Below are positions 8,509 through 18,421 of a stretch of DNA of 36,480 bases, piece by piece. The stretch comes from Candidatus Eisenbacteria bacterium (GTDB lineage Bacteria > Eisenbacteria > RBG-16-71-46): contig JABFRW010000135.1 of the NCBI GenBank assembly GCA_013140805.1, positions 1-36,480 of the forward strand. Reading direction: 5' to 3'. A program made the position numbers and the translations under genes. Numbering within the stretch: position 1 is the first letter of the stretch; the number at the start of each line of letters is the position of its first letter. Under the pieces are notes generated by a model. It was not told the origin of the DNA. It saw nothing but the letters and a program-made list of their open reading frames with translations, and searched no databases.

Positions 8509-8535
8509 CGTCCAGGCTGGACGAGAAACCTGGAC
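8509..8535. terminator. Possible weak stem-loop between convergent genes
   Basis: GTCCAGG (8510-8516) and CCTGGAC (8529-8535) form a 7-bp stem; an overlapping alternative, CGTCCAG-G-CTGGACG (8509-8523), is also possible. It lies in the 169-base gap where the SRPBCC gene (plus) and the LamG gene (minus) end facing each other, where a bidirectional terminator is expected. There is no T-tract, so the call is tentative. Nothing else is seen in this gap. Confidence 0.25.
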
Positions 8536-8602
8536 TTGATCGATGCACGTCCATTGGTGCCAGCTCCCGGCGCTGGCTCAAGTGATTGGCTCGGGCGCTT
8601 CG

Positions 8603-9826
8603 CTACTCGAGCACCAGCGTGGCGGTTGCCCTTCCCGCACCCGTGCTCACTTGCGCGAATACGATGCCCGCGGGAACGCGACGCCCCGCCTCGTCGCGCC
8701 GGTCCCACACGAATTCGGCGCGGCCGTCGATCGCGCGCAATTCGATGCGGCGCAGCACACGGCCAGCGACATCGTGCAACCGCAACCTGATCGGGTGAGC
8801 GTCGTGGGTTCGGCCGCCCGCATGCTCGAGTGTGGCGTCGAGCTCGACCGCCAGACGGATCAGGCCGAGCGCGGGCGTCGGCCACGCCGTGACGCGTGGC
8901 GCAGCCAGCGCGCGCGAACCTGTGCCGGGAACCGAGACCGCCGAGAACGGCGTCTGGATCGACCACTCGGGGCCGGCCGGCCGCGCGCCACCGGTGCCGA
9001 ACTTGCGCACGCCGCCGCTCGCACCCCCGCCGGCACTGTCCAGGATCGTGTCGCCTGCGGCTTCGTCGAAGTGCCACAGCGCCGCGGTCGCGGCATCCGC
9101 GACGAACGGCGCGACGGGCCGCGCGAATGCACTCGGGTAGCGGAGCACGGTCGAGAAGCGCACCTCGTCGAGCCAGCCGGTGAAGGGCGGATACTGCGCT
9201 GCGTCGGCATCGTGCTTCTCGGCGCCGAACACGATGAACGGATCGCTGTTCACACACGGCCCGCCGCAGAAATTTCCAGGCACCCCGTTGTCGGGGTAAG
9301 AGAGCAGGCCGTCGGGGCCGTCCTCGTCTGCGACCGGCACGCCGTCCACGTACATCCACAGGTGGCCATCGCTCGAACGCCGCTGCACCGCGATGTGGTG
9401 CCACGACCCGTCGAGCACGCTCGCCGCACCGCAGATCGAGCTGCCGCCGAGCGTGGTGCTCACGCCGAAAACCGGAATGCCGGCGCCGATCGCGAGGCCG
9501 AACTTGCGGTTCTGCGAGTAGCGATCACGATCCAGCACGATGTTGCCGACGATCCACGCCAGTTCATCGCCGCACGCGGGCGCGGCGGCGGGATTGTCCG
9601 CGGCGAATCCGCGCAGCCACAGCTCGATCGTCCAGTCCGAGTCGCCGATGTCGGCCGGCGGGCCGGGCAGACTGGTCGCCGGATCATCGATGCGGACCTT
9701 CACGCGATCGATGTCGCCGACCCCGTTGCCATGGAAGCGCAGCGACGAGGCGGCTGCGCTTCCGTGAGGGAGCGTCGCTTCGAACGCGAGCAGCATCACC
9801 GCGTGTATGGCGAGTCGGCGGAACAC
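8603..9826 (-). CDS. Secreted LamG/concanavalin A-like lectin-fold protein with FlgD-like C-terminus
   Basis: 407 residues from GTG 9826, with a signal peptide (MFRRLAIHAVMLLAFEATLP to about residue 25). Residues ~30-285 show the LamG/laminin-G-like jelly roll: an opening SLRFHGNG strand, DWTIELWLRG, SWHHIAVQRR and LWMYVDGVPV strands, then GWLDEVRFSTVLR and AALWHFDEAAGDTILDSAG. This is the standard pattern of LamG domains in bacterial surface proteins. Four cysteines suggest disulfides outside the cytoplasm. The last ~90 residues resemble the FlgD-like Ig domain seen in two other proteins here (RLHDVAGRVLRRI, WDRRDEAGRRVPAG). It begins 16 bases after the ABC permease stop and may be the last gene of the efflux operon, although a role in efflux is not obvious. 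Confidence 0.8.
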   Translation of the reverse strand: MFRRLAIHAVMLLAFEATLPHGSAAASSLRFHGNGVGDIDRVKVRIDDPATSLPGPPADIGDSDWTIELWLRGFAADNPAAAPACGDELAWIVGNIVLDRDRYSQNRKFGLAIGAGIPVFGVSTTLGGSSICGAASVLDGSWHHIAVQRRSSDGHLWMYVDGVPVADEDGPDGLLSYPDNGVPGNFCGGPCVNSDPFIVFGAEKHDADAAQYPPFTGWLDEVRFSTVLRYPSAFARPVAPFVADAATAALWHFDEAAGDTILDSAGGGASGGVRKFGTGGARPAGPEWSIQTPFSAVSVPGTGSRALAAPRVTAWPTPALGLIRLAVELDATLEHAGGRTHDAHPIRLRLHDVAGRVLRRIELRAIDGRAEFVWDRRDEAGRRVPAGIVFAQVSTGAGRATATLVLE

Positions 9827-9842
9827 GGCCGCAAGTCTAGCG

Positions 9843-10970
9843 CTACCCGAGCTTCTTCTGGAACCGCACGGTCGCGAAGCTGAAAAACATCACAGCGAAT
9901 CCGACCAGCGCGAGCAGTTGCGGCCACAGTTCGGCGAGGCCCACGCCCTTCAGCACCACGCCGCGGATCACCCACAGGAAGTGCGTGAGCGGGAGCAGAT
10001 TGCCGAGCCAGTTCGCCAGCGGCGGCATGGCCTCGCGCGGGAACATGAAGCCCGAAAGCAGCACGTTCGGCAGCAGGAAGAAGAACGACGACTGCATCGC
10101 CTGCGCCTGGGTCTGCGAAAGGGTCGAGATGAAGAGCCCGAGACCGAGACTCGCGACGATGAAGATGAGTGAAGCGCCGTAGACCAGCAGGATGCTGCCG
10201 CGAATCGGTACGTGGAACAGCAGATGGCCGAGCCCGAGGATCGCGGTGATCTGCACCACGCCCACGAGCACGTAGGGCGCGATCTTTCCGATCATGATCT
10301 CGGCGCGCTGCAGGGGCGTGACGATCAGCTGCTCCATGGTGCCGTGCTCGCGCTCCCTCACCATCGACAGTGCCGTCATCATGATGAGGATGTTCGAGAG
10401 GATCATGCCGATGATGCCGGGCACGATGAACAGCGCACTCGCGAGTGCCGGGTTGTAGAGCGGTCGGACCCGCACCTCGATCGGCGTGGTGGCGAGCAGC
10501 GAGCCCCCGGCCGAGCGCTCGCGAAGGATCTGAAGACTCGCGCGCTGACCCACCAGTTGCGCGGCGCCGATCGCGGCCTGCGCGGCGGTCGGGTCGCTGG
10601 CGTCGACCAGCACCTGGATCGGCGTCGAGCGCCCGCGCTTCAAGTCGTGGGCGTAGTCGCGCGGGATGACGATCGCAGCCCGCGCATGGCCGGCATCGAC
10701 GCTGCGCTGCGCCGCTTCGTAGGAGCCGACCTGGCCGCGCAATCGGAAGTTGCCGGTGCCGGTGAACTGCTGGACCAGCGCGCGGCTCTGCTGCGTCGCG
10801 CTCTCGTCGTAGACCACGGTCGGCAGGTTGCGCACTTCCTGACGGATCGCGAAGCCGAACAGCAGCAGCTGGAACACCGGAATGCCGAGCAGCATCGCGA
10901 GCGTGTGGCGATCGCGACGCATCTGGATGAACTCCTTGCGCATGATCGAGCCGAGCCGTTCGCGGTTCAC
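9843..10970 (-). CDS. ABC-2 type transporter permease (YhhJ/YbhR-like)
   Basis: 375-residue inner-membrane permease of an ABC-2 exporter. A short cytoplasmic N-terminus (RKEFIQMRRDRHTLAMLL) leads to the first membrane helix (~25-43). A large periplasmic domain (~45-175) follows, then five hydrophobic segments beginning with ALFIVPGIIGMILSNILIMM. The cytoplasmic loop between helices carries the family sequence REREHGTMEQLIVTPL. Length matches YhhJ/YbhS/YbhR proteins. Only one permease gene is present, so a homodimer with the neighbouring ATPase is expected. The GTG start overlaps the ATPase stop (GTGA), showing tight coupling. Confidence 0.93.
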   Translation of the reverse strand: MNRERLGSIMRKEFIQMRRDRHTLAMLLGIPVFQLLLFGFAIRQEVRNLPTVVYDESATQQSRALVQQFTGTGNFRLRGQVGSYEAAQRSVDAGHARAAIVIPRDYAHDLKRGRSTPIQVLVDASDPTAAQAAIGAAQLVGQRASLQILRERSAGGSLLATTPIEVRVRPLYNPALASALFIVPGIIGMILSNILIMMTALSMVREREHGTMEQLIVTPLQRAEIMIGKIAPYVLVGVVQITAILGLGHLLFHVPIRGSILLVYGASLIFIVASLGLGLFISTLSQTQAQAMQSSFFFLLPNVLLSGFMFPREAMPPLANWLGNLLPLTHFLWVIRGVVLKGVGLAELWPQLLALVGFAVMFFSFATVRFQKKLG

Positions 10971-11707
10971 TGCCCCTTCTCCTGCAGCTCGACGAAGATG
11001 TCCTCGAGGTTCGCGGCGCGCGGGAATCCGGCCCGCACTTCGGTCGGAGTGCCGAGCGCGATCAACTTGCCGGCCGACAGGAACGCCAGCCGGTCGAAGC
11101 GTTCGGCTTCATCCATGTAGTGCGTGGTCACCACGATCGTGGTGCCGTCCGCCGCGAGGCCGCGAATGATCTGCCAGAACAGTCGCCGCGCGGCCGGATC
11201 CACACCCGCGGTCGGCTCATCGAGGAACACGACCGGGGGGCGGTGCATGATCGCGCACCCGAGCGCGAGTCGTTGCTTCTGCCCGCCCGACAGCGGCGCT
11301 GCGAGTCGCGGTCCCAGTTCCGCCAGATGCATGCGATCGCGCGCCCACGCGATGCGGGCTTCGAGTTCGCGACCGAGTCCGTAGAGCCCGCCATAGAAGC
11401 GCAGGTTCTCGTCGACCGTGAGGTCGCGATACAGGCCGAACGCCTGCGACATGTAGCCGATCGAACTCTTGACGCGATCCGGGTCGCGTGCGACATCGAA
11501 CCCGGCCACCGTCGCTTCGCCCTCGGTCGGCACGAGCAGCGCGCACAGCATGCGGATCGTGGTGGTCTTGCCGGATCCGTTCGGTCCCAGGATGCCGAAG
11601 ATCTCGCCGGCGTGGATGTCCAGATCGACGTGATCGACCGCGGTGAACGTTCCGAAGCGCCGTACCAGCCCGCGAGCGGAGATCACGACCGGGGCGTCGA
11701 CGTTCAT
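10967..11707 (-). CDS. ABC transporter ATP-binding protein
   Basis: 246-residue nucleotide-binding subunit powering the adjacent ABC-2 permease. Walker A GPNGSGKT (41-48), Q-loop Gln88, signature LSGGQ (139-143), Walker B VVFLDEP (159-165) and switch His196 (VTTHYMDEAE) are all intact. The C-terminus ends in the NLEDIFVELQ motif typical of drug/lipid-export ATPases of the ABC-2 class. The start is ATG 11707, overlapping the stop of the upstream adaptor gene (ATGA). The same frame stays open further upstream, but that part is antisense-like sequence inside the adaptor gene and is excluded. Confidence 0.95.
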   Translation of the reverse strand: MNVDAPVVISARGLVRRFGTFTAVDHVDLDIHAGEIFGILGPNGSGKTTTIRMLCALLVPTEGEATVAGFDVARDPDRVKSSIGYMSQAFGLYRDLTVDENLRFYGGLYGLGRELEARIAWARDRMHLAELGPRLAAPLSGGQKQRLALGCAIMHRPPVVFLDEPTAGVDPAARRLFWQIIRGLAADGTTIVVTTHYMDEAERFDRLAFLSAGKLIALGTPTEVRAGFPRAANLEDIFVELQEKGQ

Positions 11708-12705
11708 CGCGTGGCCCGATCCGCGGCGCCGGGAGGCATGAGCGACTGGATGATCGCATCGGCCGGGAGCCCGGCCTTGAGTTCCCCACCGCTCGGGTCG
11801 AGCGCGATCTTGACCGCGAACACGATGTTCGCGCGCTCCTCTTCGGTGAGCGCGGCGCGGGGCGTGAACTCGGCGCGACTGCCGATCTCGACCACCCGGC
11901 CCGCGTAGCGACGGGGATTCGTGCGGCCGAGCTGGATCTCGGCGGCTGCGCCGCGCCGCACGCGCGTGATGTTCGGAGCCGCGACGTAGACTCGGATCCA
12001 CAGGCTGTCGGGATTGCCGAGCGTCACGACCGGTTGCCCGGCCTGAACCAGTTCGCCGCGCTCGAAGTTCTTGAGCAGCACCACACCCGAGATCGGTGCG
12101 GTGAGCACCAGCTCGTCGACCCGGCTGCGCGCCGCGGCCGCAGTCTCTCGCGCCGCCTGCATGGAGCTGGCGGCGGCCGCGATCGCGTTGCGGCGACTGC
12201 CCTCCTCGAGCAGTGTCAGCGCGTGCTGAGTCGAGCCCTCGGTCGCCAGCGCCGCCTCGTAGTTCGAGGACAGGCGTTCGAACTCGGCGGCGGGAATCAC
12301 GCGATCGGCGAACAGCGTCTTGCCGCGCTCGAACTCGCGCTGCGCCAGATCGCGCCGCGCGGTCGCAGCCGCAGACTGTGCGCGCGCGATGCGGATCTCC
12401 TCGGCGCGCGGCCCCACGCTCACGTCGCGCGACTGCGCGGCGGCACGATCGGCGTTCGCGAGCTGGGCGCGAAAGTCGGCCGTGATCTCGCCGCGGTCGA
12501 GCACCGCGAGCGTATCGCCGACCGTGACCGAATCACCCTCGTTGACGGTGAGGCGCTTCAGCCGGCCGCCGACCAGCGAGGCCACGTCGGTCTCGTCCAT
12601 CTCGATCGTGCCGCTGGCATGAACGGCGGCGCCACGATTCTCGCAGCCGGCCGCGACGACACCGAGAGCGAACAGCAGGGCGACTGCGATGCGACGAGCA
12701 ACCAC
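11704..12705 (-). CDS. HlyD-family periplasmic adaptor lipoprotein of the ABC exporter (YbhG/YhiI-like)
   Basis: 333 residues from GTG 12705 with AGGAGG six bases upstream, overlapping the RND stop codon region. Signal peptide with lipobox ends at Cys21 (VVAAGC), so it is inner-membrane anchored in the periplasm. The biotinyl-lipoyl half-motif (GGRLKRLTVNEGDSV) is followed by an alpha-helical hairpin of ~130 residues (many Ala/Arg/Glu heptads). The second half-motif (LTAPISGVVLLKNFERGELVQAG) and a beta-barrel domain ending near KAGLPADAII come after it. Order and length match the adaptors of YbhFSR/YhiH-YhhJ type ABC pumps. It would connect the ABC permease to an outer-membrane channel. Confidence 0.93.
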   Translation of the reverse strand: MVARRIAVALLFALGVVAAGCENRGAAVHASGTIEMDETDVASLVGGRLKRLTVNEGDSVTVGDTLAVLDRGEITADFRAQLANADRAAAQSRDVSVGPRAEEIRIARAQSAAATARRDLAQREFERGKTLFADRVIPAAEFERLSSNYEAALATEGSTQHALTLLEEGSRRNAIAAAASSMQAARETAAAARSRVDELVLTAPISGVVLLKNFERGELVQAGQPVVTLGNPDSLWIRVYVAAPNITRVRRGAAAEIQLGRTNPRRYAGRVVEIGSRAEFTPRAALTEEERANIVFAVKIALDPSGGELKAGLPADAIIQSLMPPGAADRATR

Positions 12706-12714
12706 GCAAGCCTC

Positions 12715-15700
12715 CTAGAGGGTCTCGAACGGTGACGGAACCGGCTGGTTCGCGGATTCCGCGTGCGGTTCGGCGGCCGGCGTCGGCCGGTGTTCGGGAT
12801 GCGGATGCGTCGCGTCGGCGACCGCCGGCGCGCTCGTGAAGCGCTTGATCAGCGCGGTCGAACGGGTGCCAAGATCGTCGAGGAACGTGTAGACCACCGG
12901 CACCACCACCAGCGTGAGCAGCGTCGAGGTGATGAGGCCGCCGATCACGGCATGCGCCATCGGTGCACGGAACTCGGCGCCCGAGCCGAGTGCCAGCGCG
13001 GTCGGCAGCATGCCGAAGATCATCGCGAGCGTGGTCATGACGATCGGGCGCAGTCGCATCTCGCCGGCGTCGACCAGTGCTTCCTCGCGACTCTGACCGC
13101 GTTCGCGGGCCGCGTTGACGAAGTCGACGAGCAGGATCGCGTTCTTGGTGACGAGTCCCATCAGCATGATGATGCCGATCATGCTCATGATGTTGAGCGT
13201 GCCGCGCGTGAGCGCGAGCCCCATCATCACGCCGATCAGCGACAGCGGGAGCGACAGCATGATCGCGAGCGGCTTGAGGAAACTGCCGAACTGGCTGGCG
13301 AGAATGATGTAGAGGAACACCACCGCGAGCGTCAGCGATTCGACCATGAAGCCGATCGTCTCGACGAAGTCGGCCTGCTCGCCACCGAAGTCGAAGCGAT
13401 AACCGGGTGGCAGCTGCATGGCGCCGAGCCGATCCTGAATGTCCTTCACCACGTCGGTCAGCGGCCGTCCCTGGTAGTTGCCCTCGATCGTCACCACGCG
13501 CTCGAGCTGCTGGCGATCGATCTGAGCCGGCGCACCGTCGCGACGCAGCCGCGCGACCTGCTGCAGCGGCACCATCACCGGCGCACCGCTGCGCGGATCG
13601 ATCTGAGAGGTCGCGATCGGAACGCGCGCCAGATCGTCTCCTGAGCTGCGGAACTCGGGCGCCAGCCGTACTCGCACGTCGTGCGAGAGTCCGGTGGGAT
13701 CCTCCCAGTCGCCGGCCTTCTCGCCCGAGAGAATCGGCCGCAAGGCAGCACCGATCTGCCCGACCGACAGGCCGACCTCGGCCGCGAGGCCGCGATCGAC
13801 ATCGATCACGAACTCGGGTTTGCGACCCTCGAGCGAAGACTTGAGCTCGACGAGGCCTGGCACGTCGCGCACCTTGGCGAGCGCCTGGTCCGAGATCTTC
13901 TGCAGCGTCGCCAGGTCGGGCCCGTTCAGATTGAGCACGATCGGCGCCTGCGATCCGCCGACTGCGCCGAGCTGAAGGATGCGCCCCGTCACGCCCTGCA
14001 ACGTGACGAGCGTCTTGCGCAGGTCGGTCTCGAACGCTTGCTGCGACAGCTTGCGTTCGTGCTTGGGTTTCATCTGCACGTAGACCTGGCCGCGATGGAT
14101 CGCACCGTTCTGCTGCGATCCACCGACACTCAGATAGGTGCGCAGCACCTCGGGACGCGCATCGAGCAGCTTCTGGATCTCGAGTCCGCGACCGATCGTG
14201 TAGTCGATCGACGAGCCGACCGCTGTCTCGAAGCCGACCAGCGTGCGCTCCTCGTCGGACTTGGGCATGAACTCACCGCCGACCAGTCCGACCGCCGGCA
14301 TCACGAACGCACCGATCAGCGCGAGTGCCGCGATCCCGAGTGTGACCATGCGGTGGCGCAGCGCCCACTGGATCACTCCACGGTAGCGCCGACCGAGTCC
14401 GTGGAAGCCGTCGTTGAAGCGTTTGAGCAGCTTGCCGACCGGTCCGGTCGGGGGATGGCCCTCGGCCTGCGGGTCGTACCACTTGCTCGAGAGCATCGGA
14501 TCGAGCGTGAACGAGACGAACAGCGACACCATCACGGCGAATGCGACCACGATGCCGAACTGGTAGAAGAACTTGCCGACGATGCCACCCATGAACGCGA
14601 CCGGCACGAACACCGCGACGATCGAGAGCGTGGTCGCGATCACCGCGAAGCCGATCTCGGCGGTACCGCGACTCGCGGCGGTCAGGTGGTCCTCGCCGCG
14701 CTCGACGTGGCGCACGATGTTCTCGCGCACCACGATCGCGTCGTCGATCAGGATGCCGATCACCAGCGACAGCGCCATGAGCGTCATGGTGTTGAGCGTG
14801 AATCCGAACGCGTAAAACGCCAGGAACGACGCGATCACCGAGACCGGCAGCGTGAGGCCGGTGATCACGGTCGAGCGCCACGAGTTGAGGAAGATGAAGA
14901 CGATCAGCACGGTGAGGATCGCTCCCTCGACCAGCGTCTTCTGCACATCCTCGACGGAATTGCGGATCCACACCGAGTTGTCCTGGATCGGTGCGAGCTG
15001 AGCACCGCGCGGCAGCTCCGAGTTGAGCCGCGCTACCCGCTCGGCGAGGCCGTCGGCGATCTCGACCGTGTTGCCACCCGAGACCTTGCGGATTTCGATC
15101 GCGACCGCGCGCTCGCCGTTCACGAACGCGGCGTCGCGCACCTCTTCCTGTGCGTCCTCGATGCGCGCCACCTGTCCGAGTCGCACCGGGATGCCGCCAC
15201 GCACCGACACCACGATGCGCTCGAAGTCCTTCGGATTGGCGATGCGGCCCTTCACGCGCACCAGGTCCTCTCGCGACCCGCGCTCGACGCGGCCCGCCGG
15301 CATGTCGGTGTTCTCGCGCTGTACGGCCGCCACCACCATGTCGGGAGAGACCTGCAGCGCCTGCATGCGATCCGGCAGGAGCAGCACCTGGACCTCACGC
15401 CGCACCCCGCCGACCACCGAAACGCTGCCGACCCCCGGCACGTTCTGAAGCCGCCGACTCACCGTCTCCTCGGCGAGCGTGGTGAGATCGCGAAGCGTCC
15501 AGCCCGCACCGCGCAGCGAGTAGGTGAGGATCGGCGTGGCGCCGGCATCGAAGCGGTCGATCACCGGAGCTTCGATCGCGGCGGGCAGTTCGGGCCGCAC
15601 GCGATCGATGCGCGAGCGGACGTCGGCGACCGCGTCCATGACCTTGGTCTTGAGCTGGAATTCGATGTAGATGGACGAGAAGCCTTCGTTCGAGACCGAG

Positions 15701-15942
15701 GTGATCTTCTTGACGCCTTCGATCGAGTTGACCGACTCCTCGATCTTCTTGGTGACCTCGCGCTCGACCGCCTCGGGCGAGGCTCCGGAGTATTCGGTCG
15801 AGATGCTGACGAACGGGAACTCGACCTCGGGCCACAGGTCGACCGACAGGCGCCGATACGAGAACACCCCGAGCGTCACGAGCGCCACGATCATCATGGT
15901 CGCGAGCACCGGACGCTTGATGGAGAGATCGCTCAGGAACAT
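12715..15942 (-). CDS. Efflux RND transporter permease (HAE1/AcrB-MdtB-like)
   Basis: 1075-residue proton-driven exporter of the resistance-nodulation-division family; it works as an inner-membrane trimer. The N-terminus is the standard first helix ([19 protein letters not shown]). A large periplasmic loop precedes helices 2-6, which carry the proton-relay aspartates Asp400-Asp401 ([13 protein letters not shown], equivalent to Asp407/408 of AcrB). The second periplasmic loop starts near residue 560 and the final helices include [15 protein letters not shown]. The sequence looks intact. An unusual C-terminal extension rich in Pro/His ([19 protein letters not shown]) is likely cytoplasmic and disordered. 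It begins three bases after the adaptor stop codon and is cotranscribed with it. Confidence 0.96.
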   Translation of the reverse strand: MFLSDLSIKRPVLATMMIVALVTLGVFSYRRLSVDLWPEVEFPFVSISTEYSGASPEAVEREVTKKIEESVNSIEGVKKITSVSNEGFSSIYIEFQLKTKVMDAVADVRSRIDRVRPELPAAIEAPVIDRFDAGATPILTYSLRGAGWTLRDLTTLAEETVSRRLQNVPGVGSVSVVGGVRREVQVLLLPDRMQALQVSPDMVVAAVQRENTDMPAGRVERGSREDLVRVKGRIANPKDFERIVVSVRGGIPVRLGQVARIEDAQEEVRDAAFVNGERAVAIEIRKVSGGNTVEIADGLAERVARLNSELPRGAQLAPIQDNSVWIRNSVEDVQKTLVEGAILTVLIVFIFLNSWRSTVITGLTLPVSVIASFLAFYAFGFTLNTMTLMALSLVIGILIDDAIVVRENIVRHVERGEDHLTAASRGTAEIGFAVIATTLSIVAVFVPVAFMGGIVGKFFYQFGIVVAFAVMVSLFVSFTLDPMLSSKWYDPQAEGHPPTGPVGKLLKRFNDGFHGLGRRYRGVIQWALRHRMVTLGIAALALIGAFVMPAVGLVGGEFMPKSDEERTLVGFETAVGSSIDYTIGRGLEIQKLLDARPEVLRTYLSVGGSQQNGAIHRGQVYVQMKPKHERKLSQQAFETDLRKTLVTLQGVTGRILQLGAVGGSQAPIVLNLNGPDLATLQKISDQALAKVRDVPGLVELKSSLEGRKPEFVIDVDRGLAAEVGLSVGQIGAALRPILSGEKAGDWEDPTGLSHDVRVRLAPEFRSSGDDLARVPIATSQIDPRSGAPVMVPLQQVARLRRDGAPAQIDRQQLERVVTIEGNYQGRPLTDVVKDIQDRLGAMQLPPGYRFDFGGEQADFVETIGFMVESLTLAVVFLYIILASQFGSFLKPLAIMLSLPLSLIGVMMGLALTRGTLNIMSMIGIIMLMGLVTKNAILLVDFVNAARERGQSREEALVDAGEMRLRPIVMTTLAMIFGMLPTALALGSGAEFRAPMAHAVIGGLITSTLLTLVVVPVVYTFLDDLGTRSTALIKRFTSAPAVADATHPHPEHRPTPAAEPHAESANQPVPSPFETL

Positions 15943-15945
15943 GGC

Positions 15946-17067
15946 TCAGTGCCCCCCTGCGGCCGCCGGGCCGGCCGGCTGCGCCGCATTCGAATCCGCA
16001 GCGTCGCCGCCGACTCCCGAGAGCGTCACGCGCGCACCCGGGATCAGGCCCCCCAGCGGGCCGATCACCACGCGCGCGCCGGCGGCCAGACCCGAGACGA
16101 TCTCGACGCGGTCCTGTGCTTCGTCGCGCACTCCGGTCCGCACCGCGTGGCGCGCCAGCGTTCCGTTCGCGACCGTCATCACCCACAGACTGTCGCCGTC
16201 GCCGCGAACCGCCGCGAGCGGCACCGCGAGTGCCCGCTCGACGCGCTCGGTCACCACCGCACCGCTCGCATACAGGCCGCCGACCAGCTTTCCGTTTGCG
16301 TTCGGCACCCGTACGTAGATCTTCAACTGGCGCGTCGCCGGATCCACCGCGGCATTCACGCGCGCGACCTTGCCCTCGATCGGCGCGCCGCTCCAGCCGC
16401 TTACCGACAGCCGCACGGTCGAGCCCGGACGTACGCGCAGCGCGGTCTCGCTCGGCACCGTCGCCTCGAAGTCGAGTTCGGACGTGTTGACGACGTGGAA
16501 CATCGGATCGCCGTCGGCCGGCCGATCGCCGGCCTCGACGAAGCGCTGCGACACCACGCCCGAGACCGGCGCCCGCACCACCGACTCCTCGAGCTGCTTG
16601 TTCGCGTGCGCCGCCTGCGCCTCGGCCGAACGCCAGTTCGCGAGTGCCGCTTCGACTTCACGCTTTGCGACAGCACCCGCTTTGTAGAGGTTCTCGTAGC
16701 GTTCGTGATCGGCGCGGCTCATCTCGAGCGCCGCGCGCGCGCTCGCCGCCGCGGGGGCCAGCGTGCCGGTGCGAAAGCGCGCCAGCACGGCGCCGCGAGC
16801 GACCGACTGACCCTCGCGCACCGGCACCGACTCGATCACCTCGGTCAGCGGCGCGGTGATGTTCACGTCGACGGCGGGCTGCAACGTTCCCGAGACCGGC
16901 ACCCCGGCCGTGAGCTCGATGAGTTCGGCGCTCGCGAGATCGGCGTCCGAGAGCCGCAGCGGCGTCGCGGCGTCGACGCCGGATGAGGAGCTGCCGCCGT
17001 GGCCGCAGCTGGTGAGCAGCAGCCCGGCGAACAGCGCCGCGATCGGAATCGAGAGGCGGGAAGTCAT
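15946..17067 (-). CDS. Efflux RND transporter periplasmic adaptor (membrane fusion protein) lipoprotein
   Basis: 373 residues from ATG 17067, which overlaps the last base of the upstream OMF stop codon (TGATG). Lipoprotein signal with lipobox ending at Cys21 (LLLTSC). Domains in order: barrel-sandwich strand (VDVNITAPLTEVIESVPVREG), a short helical hairpin (~115-175), second lipoyl half (VVRAPVSGVVSQRFVEAGDR), beta-barrel (FEATVPSETALRVRPGSTV), and a membrane-proximal domain with a C-terminal GARVVIGPLGGLIPGARV strand. This is the MexA/AcrA-type partner of the RND pump encoded immediately downstream. The substrate of the pump cannot be read from sequence. Confidence 0.94.
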   Translation of the reverse strand: MTSRLSIPIAALFAGLLLTSCGHGGSSSSGVDAATPLRLSDADLASAELIELTAGVPVSGTLQPAVDVNITAPLTEVIESVPVREGQSVARGAVLARFRTGTLAPAAASARAALEMSRADHERYENLYKAGAVAKREVEAALANWRSAEAQAAHANKQLEESVVRAPVSGVVSQRFVEAGDRPADGDPMFHVVNTSELDFEATVPSETALRVRPGSTVRLSVSGWSGAPIEGKVARVNAAVDPATRQLKIYVRVPNANGKLVGGLYASGAVVTERVERALAVPLAAVRGDGDSLWVMTVANGTLARHAVRTGVRDEAQDRVEIVSGLAAGARVVIGPLGGLIPGARVTLSGVGGDAADSNAAQPAGPAAAGGH

Positions 17068-18421
17068 CAGGGAGTCTCCTCGAGCAGGCGGGGCAGATCG
17101 TCGATCGAAGCCTCGCGGGTCGCAATCGGGCGGCCAAGCGCGTGCTCGAGCCCCGCCAGAGCGACGCGGTAGTCGCGCAGTGCCTCGGCCTCGTTGGCGC
17201 GGCTCTGAAGCATGCGCAGGCGGGCGTCCGAGACTTCGAGCTGGGTCGAGAGCCCGTTCTCGTAGCGCACTCGCGCCAGCTCGTGTGCACGGGTCGCGAG
17301 CGCCACGGTGCCACGCCGCGCCGCGAGTGCCGCGAGCGAACGCGCCACTTCGTCGCGCGAGCGTTCGAACTCGATCGCGACCGACTGACGGGTCTGATCG
17401 CGCTCGATCTCGGCCTGGCGCAGCTCGGCGCGCGCGCGGTGCACCGCGCCGAACACTCGCCCGCCGAGGAAGATCGGGAACTCGAGCTTGGCGCTCGCTT
17501 CCACGTTGCGGGCGAACTGATCGCGGTCGGGCCACGGATCGGTCGGGAACGCCTGATGCGAGACGGTGCCGGACGCACTCAGCGTCGGCCATCCGGCGCC
17601 GACCTCGAAGCGCTCACAGATCCCGCGCGCGCGCCGTCGAAGTCGAGCGGGCTCGTGAGCCGCACGCGACGGGCGGGGGAGATCTGAAGCTGGCGGCCCA
17701 GCTCGAGCAGCGCGGCAGCGTGCGAGTTGCGCGCACCGACCAGCGTGGGCTCGGCATTGCGCGCATCGACGCGGGCCTGCAGCAGGTCGTACTCGGCGCG
17801 CTGGCCCTGGCGCTGGCGCAGCTCGACGTCGCGCTCGTAGGCGCGCGCCTGCGTGAGCCCTTCGGTCGCGATCGTCACGAGTTCCGCTCGATAGGCCGCC
17901 TCGAAGTAAGCACGGTGCACCGACAGGCGAACGTCCTCCTCGGTCTGGCGGCGCGACGCATCGTTCGAACGCTCGAATGCGCGCGCGGCGCGCAGGGCAC
18001 CCCACACACGCGGCGAGAACAGGATCTGCGAGCCCGTCACATCGAGGTTCCAGCTGTGGACCGCGGCGAACGAGCTGTTGCGGAACAGATCGCCGAACGT
18101 GGTGTCGGTATCGAGCCCGCGAAAGATCGAGTCGAAGCGCCGCGTGTAGCCGGCCGCGGCCGAGATTTGCGGCAGCGCCTGACTGGTCGCTTCGCGCACC
18201 TGTCCGCGGGCCTGTTCGAGCCGTGCCTTCGCGAGTGCCAGCTCGGGCCCGTTCGCGAGCGCGATTCGCACCGCCTCCTCGAGCGACAGCGCGAGCGAGT
18301 CGGTACGGGCGAGTGCTTCGTCGGCGCGCACGGGCAGCGCGACTTCGAGGCCGCCGATGGCGAACGCCGCGCCGAGCACCAGCGCACCCGCCGTGACGCG
18401 CTTGCCGCGCGCCGCGCTCAT
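17067..18421 (-). pseudogene. TolC-like outer membrane efflux channel (OMF), broken by frameshift plus small deletion
   Basis: Outer-membrane channel gene of the efflux operon. From ATG 18421 the frame gives a signal peptide and the first OEP repeat (LSLEEAVRIALANGPELALAKARLEQARGQV; SWNLDVTGSQILFSPR) to LTSPLDFDG. It then turns into nonsense (SVSASRSAPDGRR) and stops at 17579. The second OEP repeat continues in another frame from about 17625 (FEVGAGWPTLSASGTVSHQAF; GLSTQLEVSDARLRML) to the stop at 17067. Between the halves only ~14 residues are found where TolC proteins have ~40, so roughly 75-80 bases plus the frame seem lost at a GC-repeat tract (17624-17635). Start overlaps the tetR stop (ATGA). 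Sequencing or assembly error at the GC tract is a real alternative to a true pseudogene. Confidence 0.78.

Noticed and set aside
11708-12001. N-terminal extension of the ABC ATPase frame
   Set aside because: The frame is open upstream only because of GC bias. It lies inside the HlyD adaptor gene, and the ATPase domain starts at ATG 11707 with an ATGA overlap.
13681-16986. Plus-strand open frame of about 1100 codons antisense to the RND pump and its adaptor
   Set aside because: Its product is dominated by Arg, His and Asp as expected for the reverse frame of a high-GC gene, and has no recognisable domain. The minus-strand frames have clear RND and adaptor motifs.
17068-17592. N-terminal extension of the RND adaptor frame upstream of its lipoprotein signal
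   Set aside because: The added residues are antisense-like and overlap the second half of the OMF gene. The lipobox signal peptide begins at ATG 17067.
17624-17635. Programmed ribosomal frameshift in the OMF gene
   Set aside because: The GC tract is not a known slippery heptamer, and residues are missing as well as the frame, which frameshifting would not repair.
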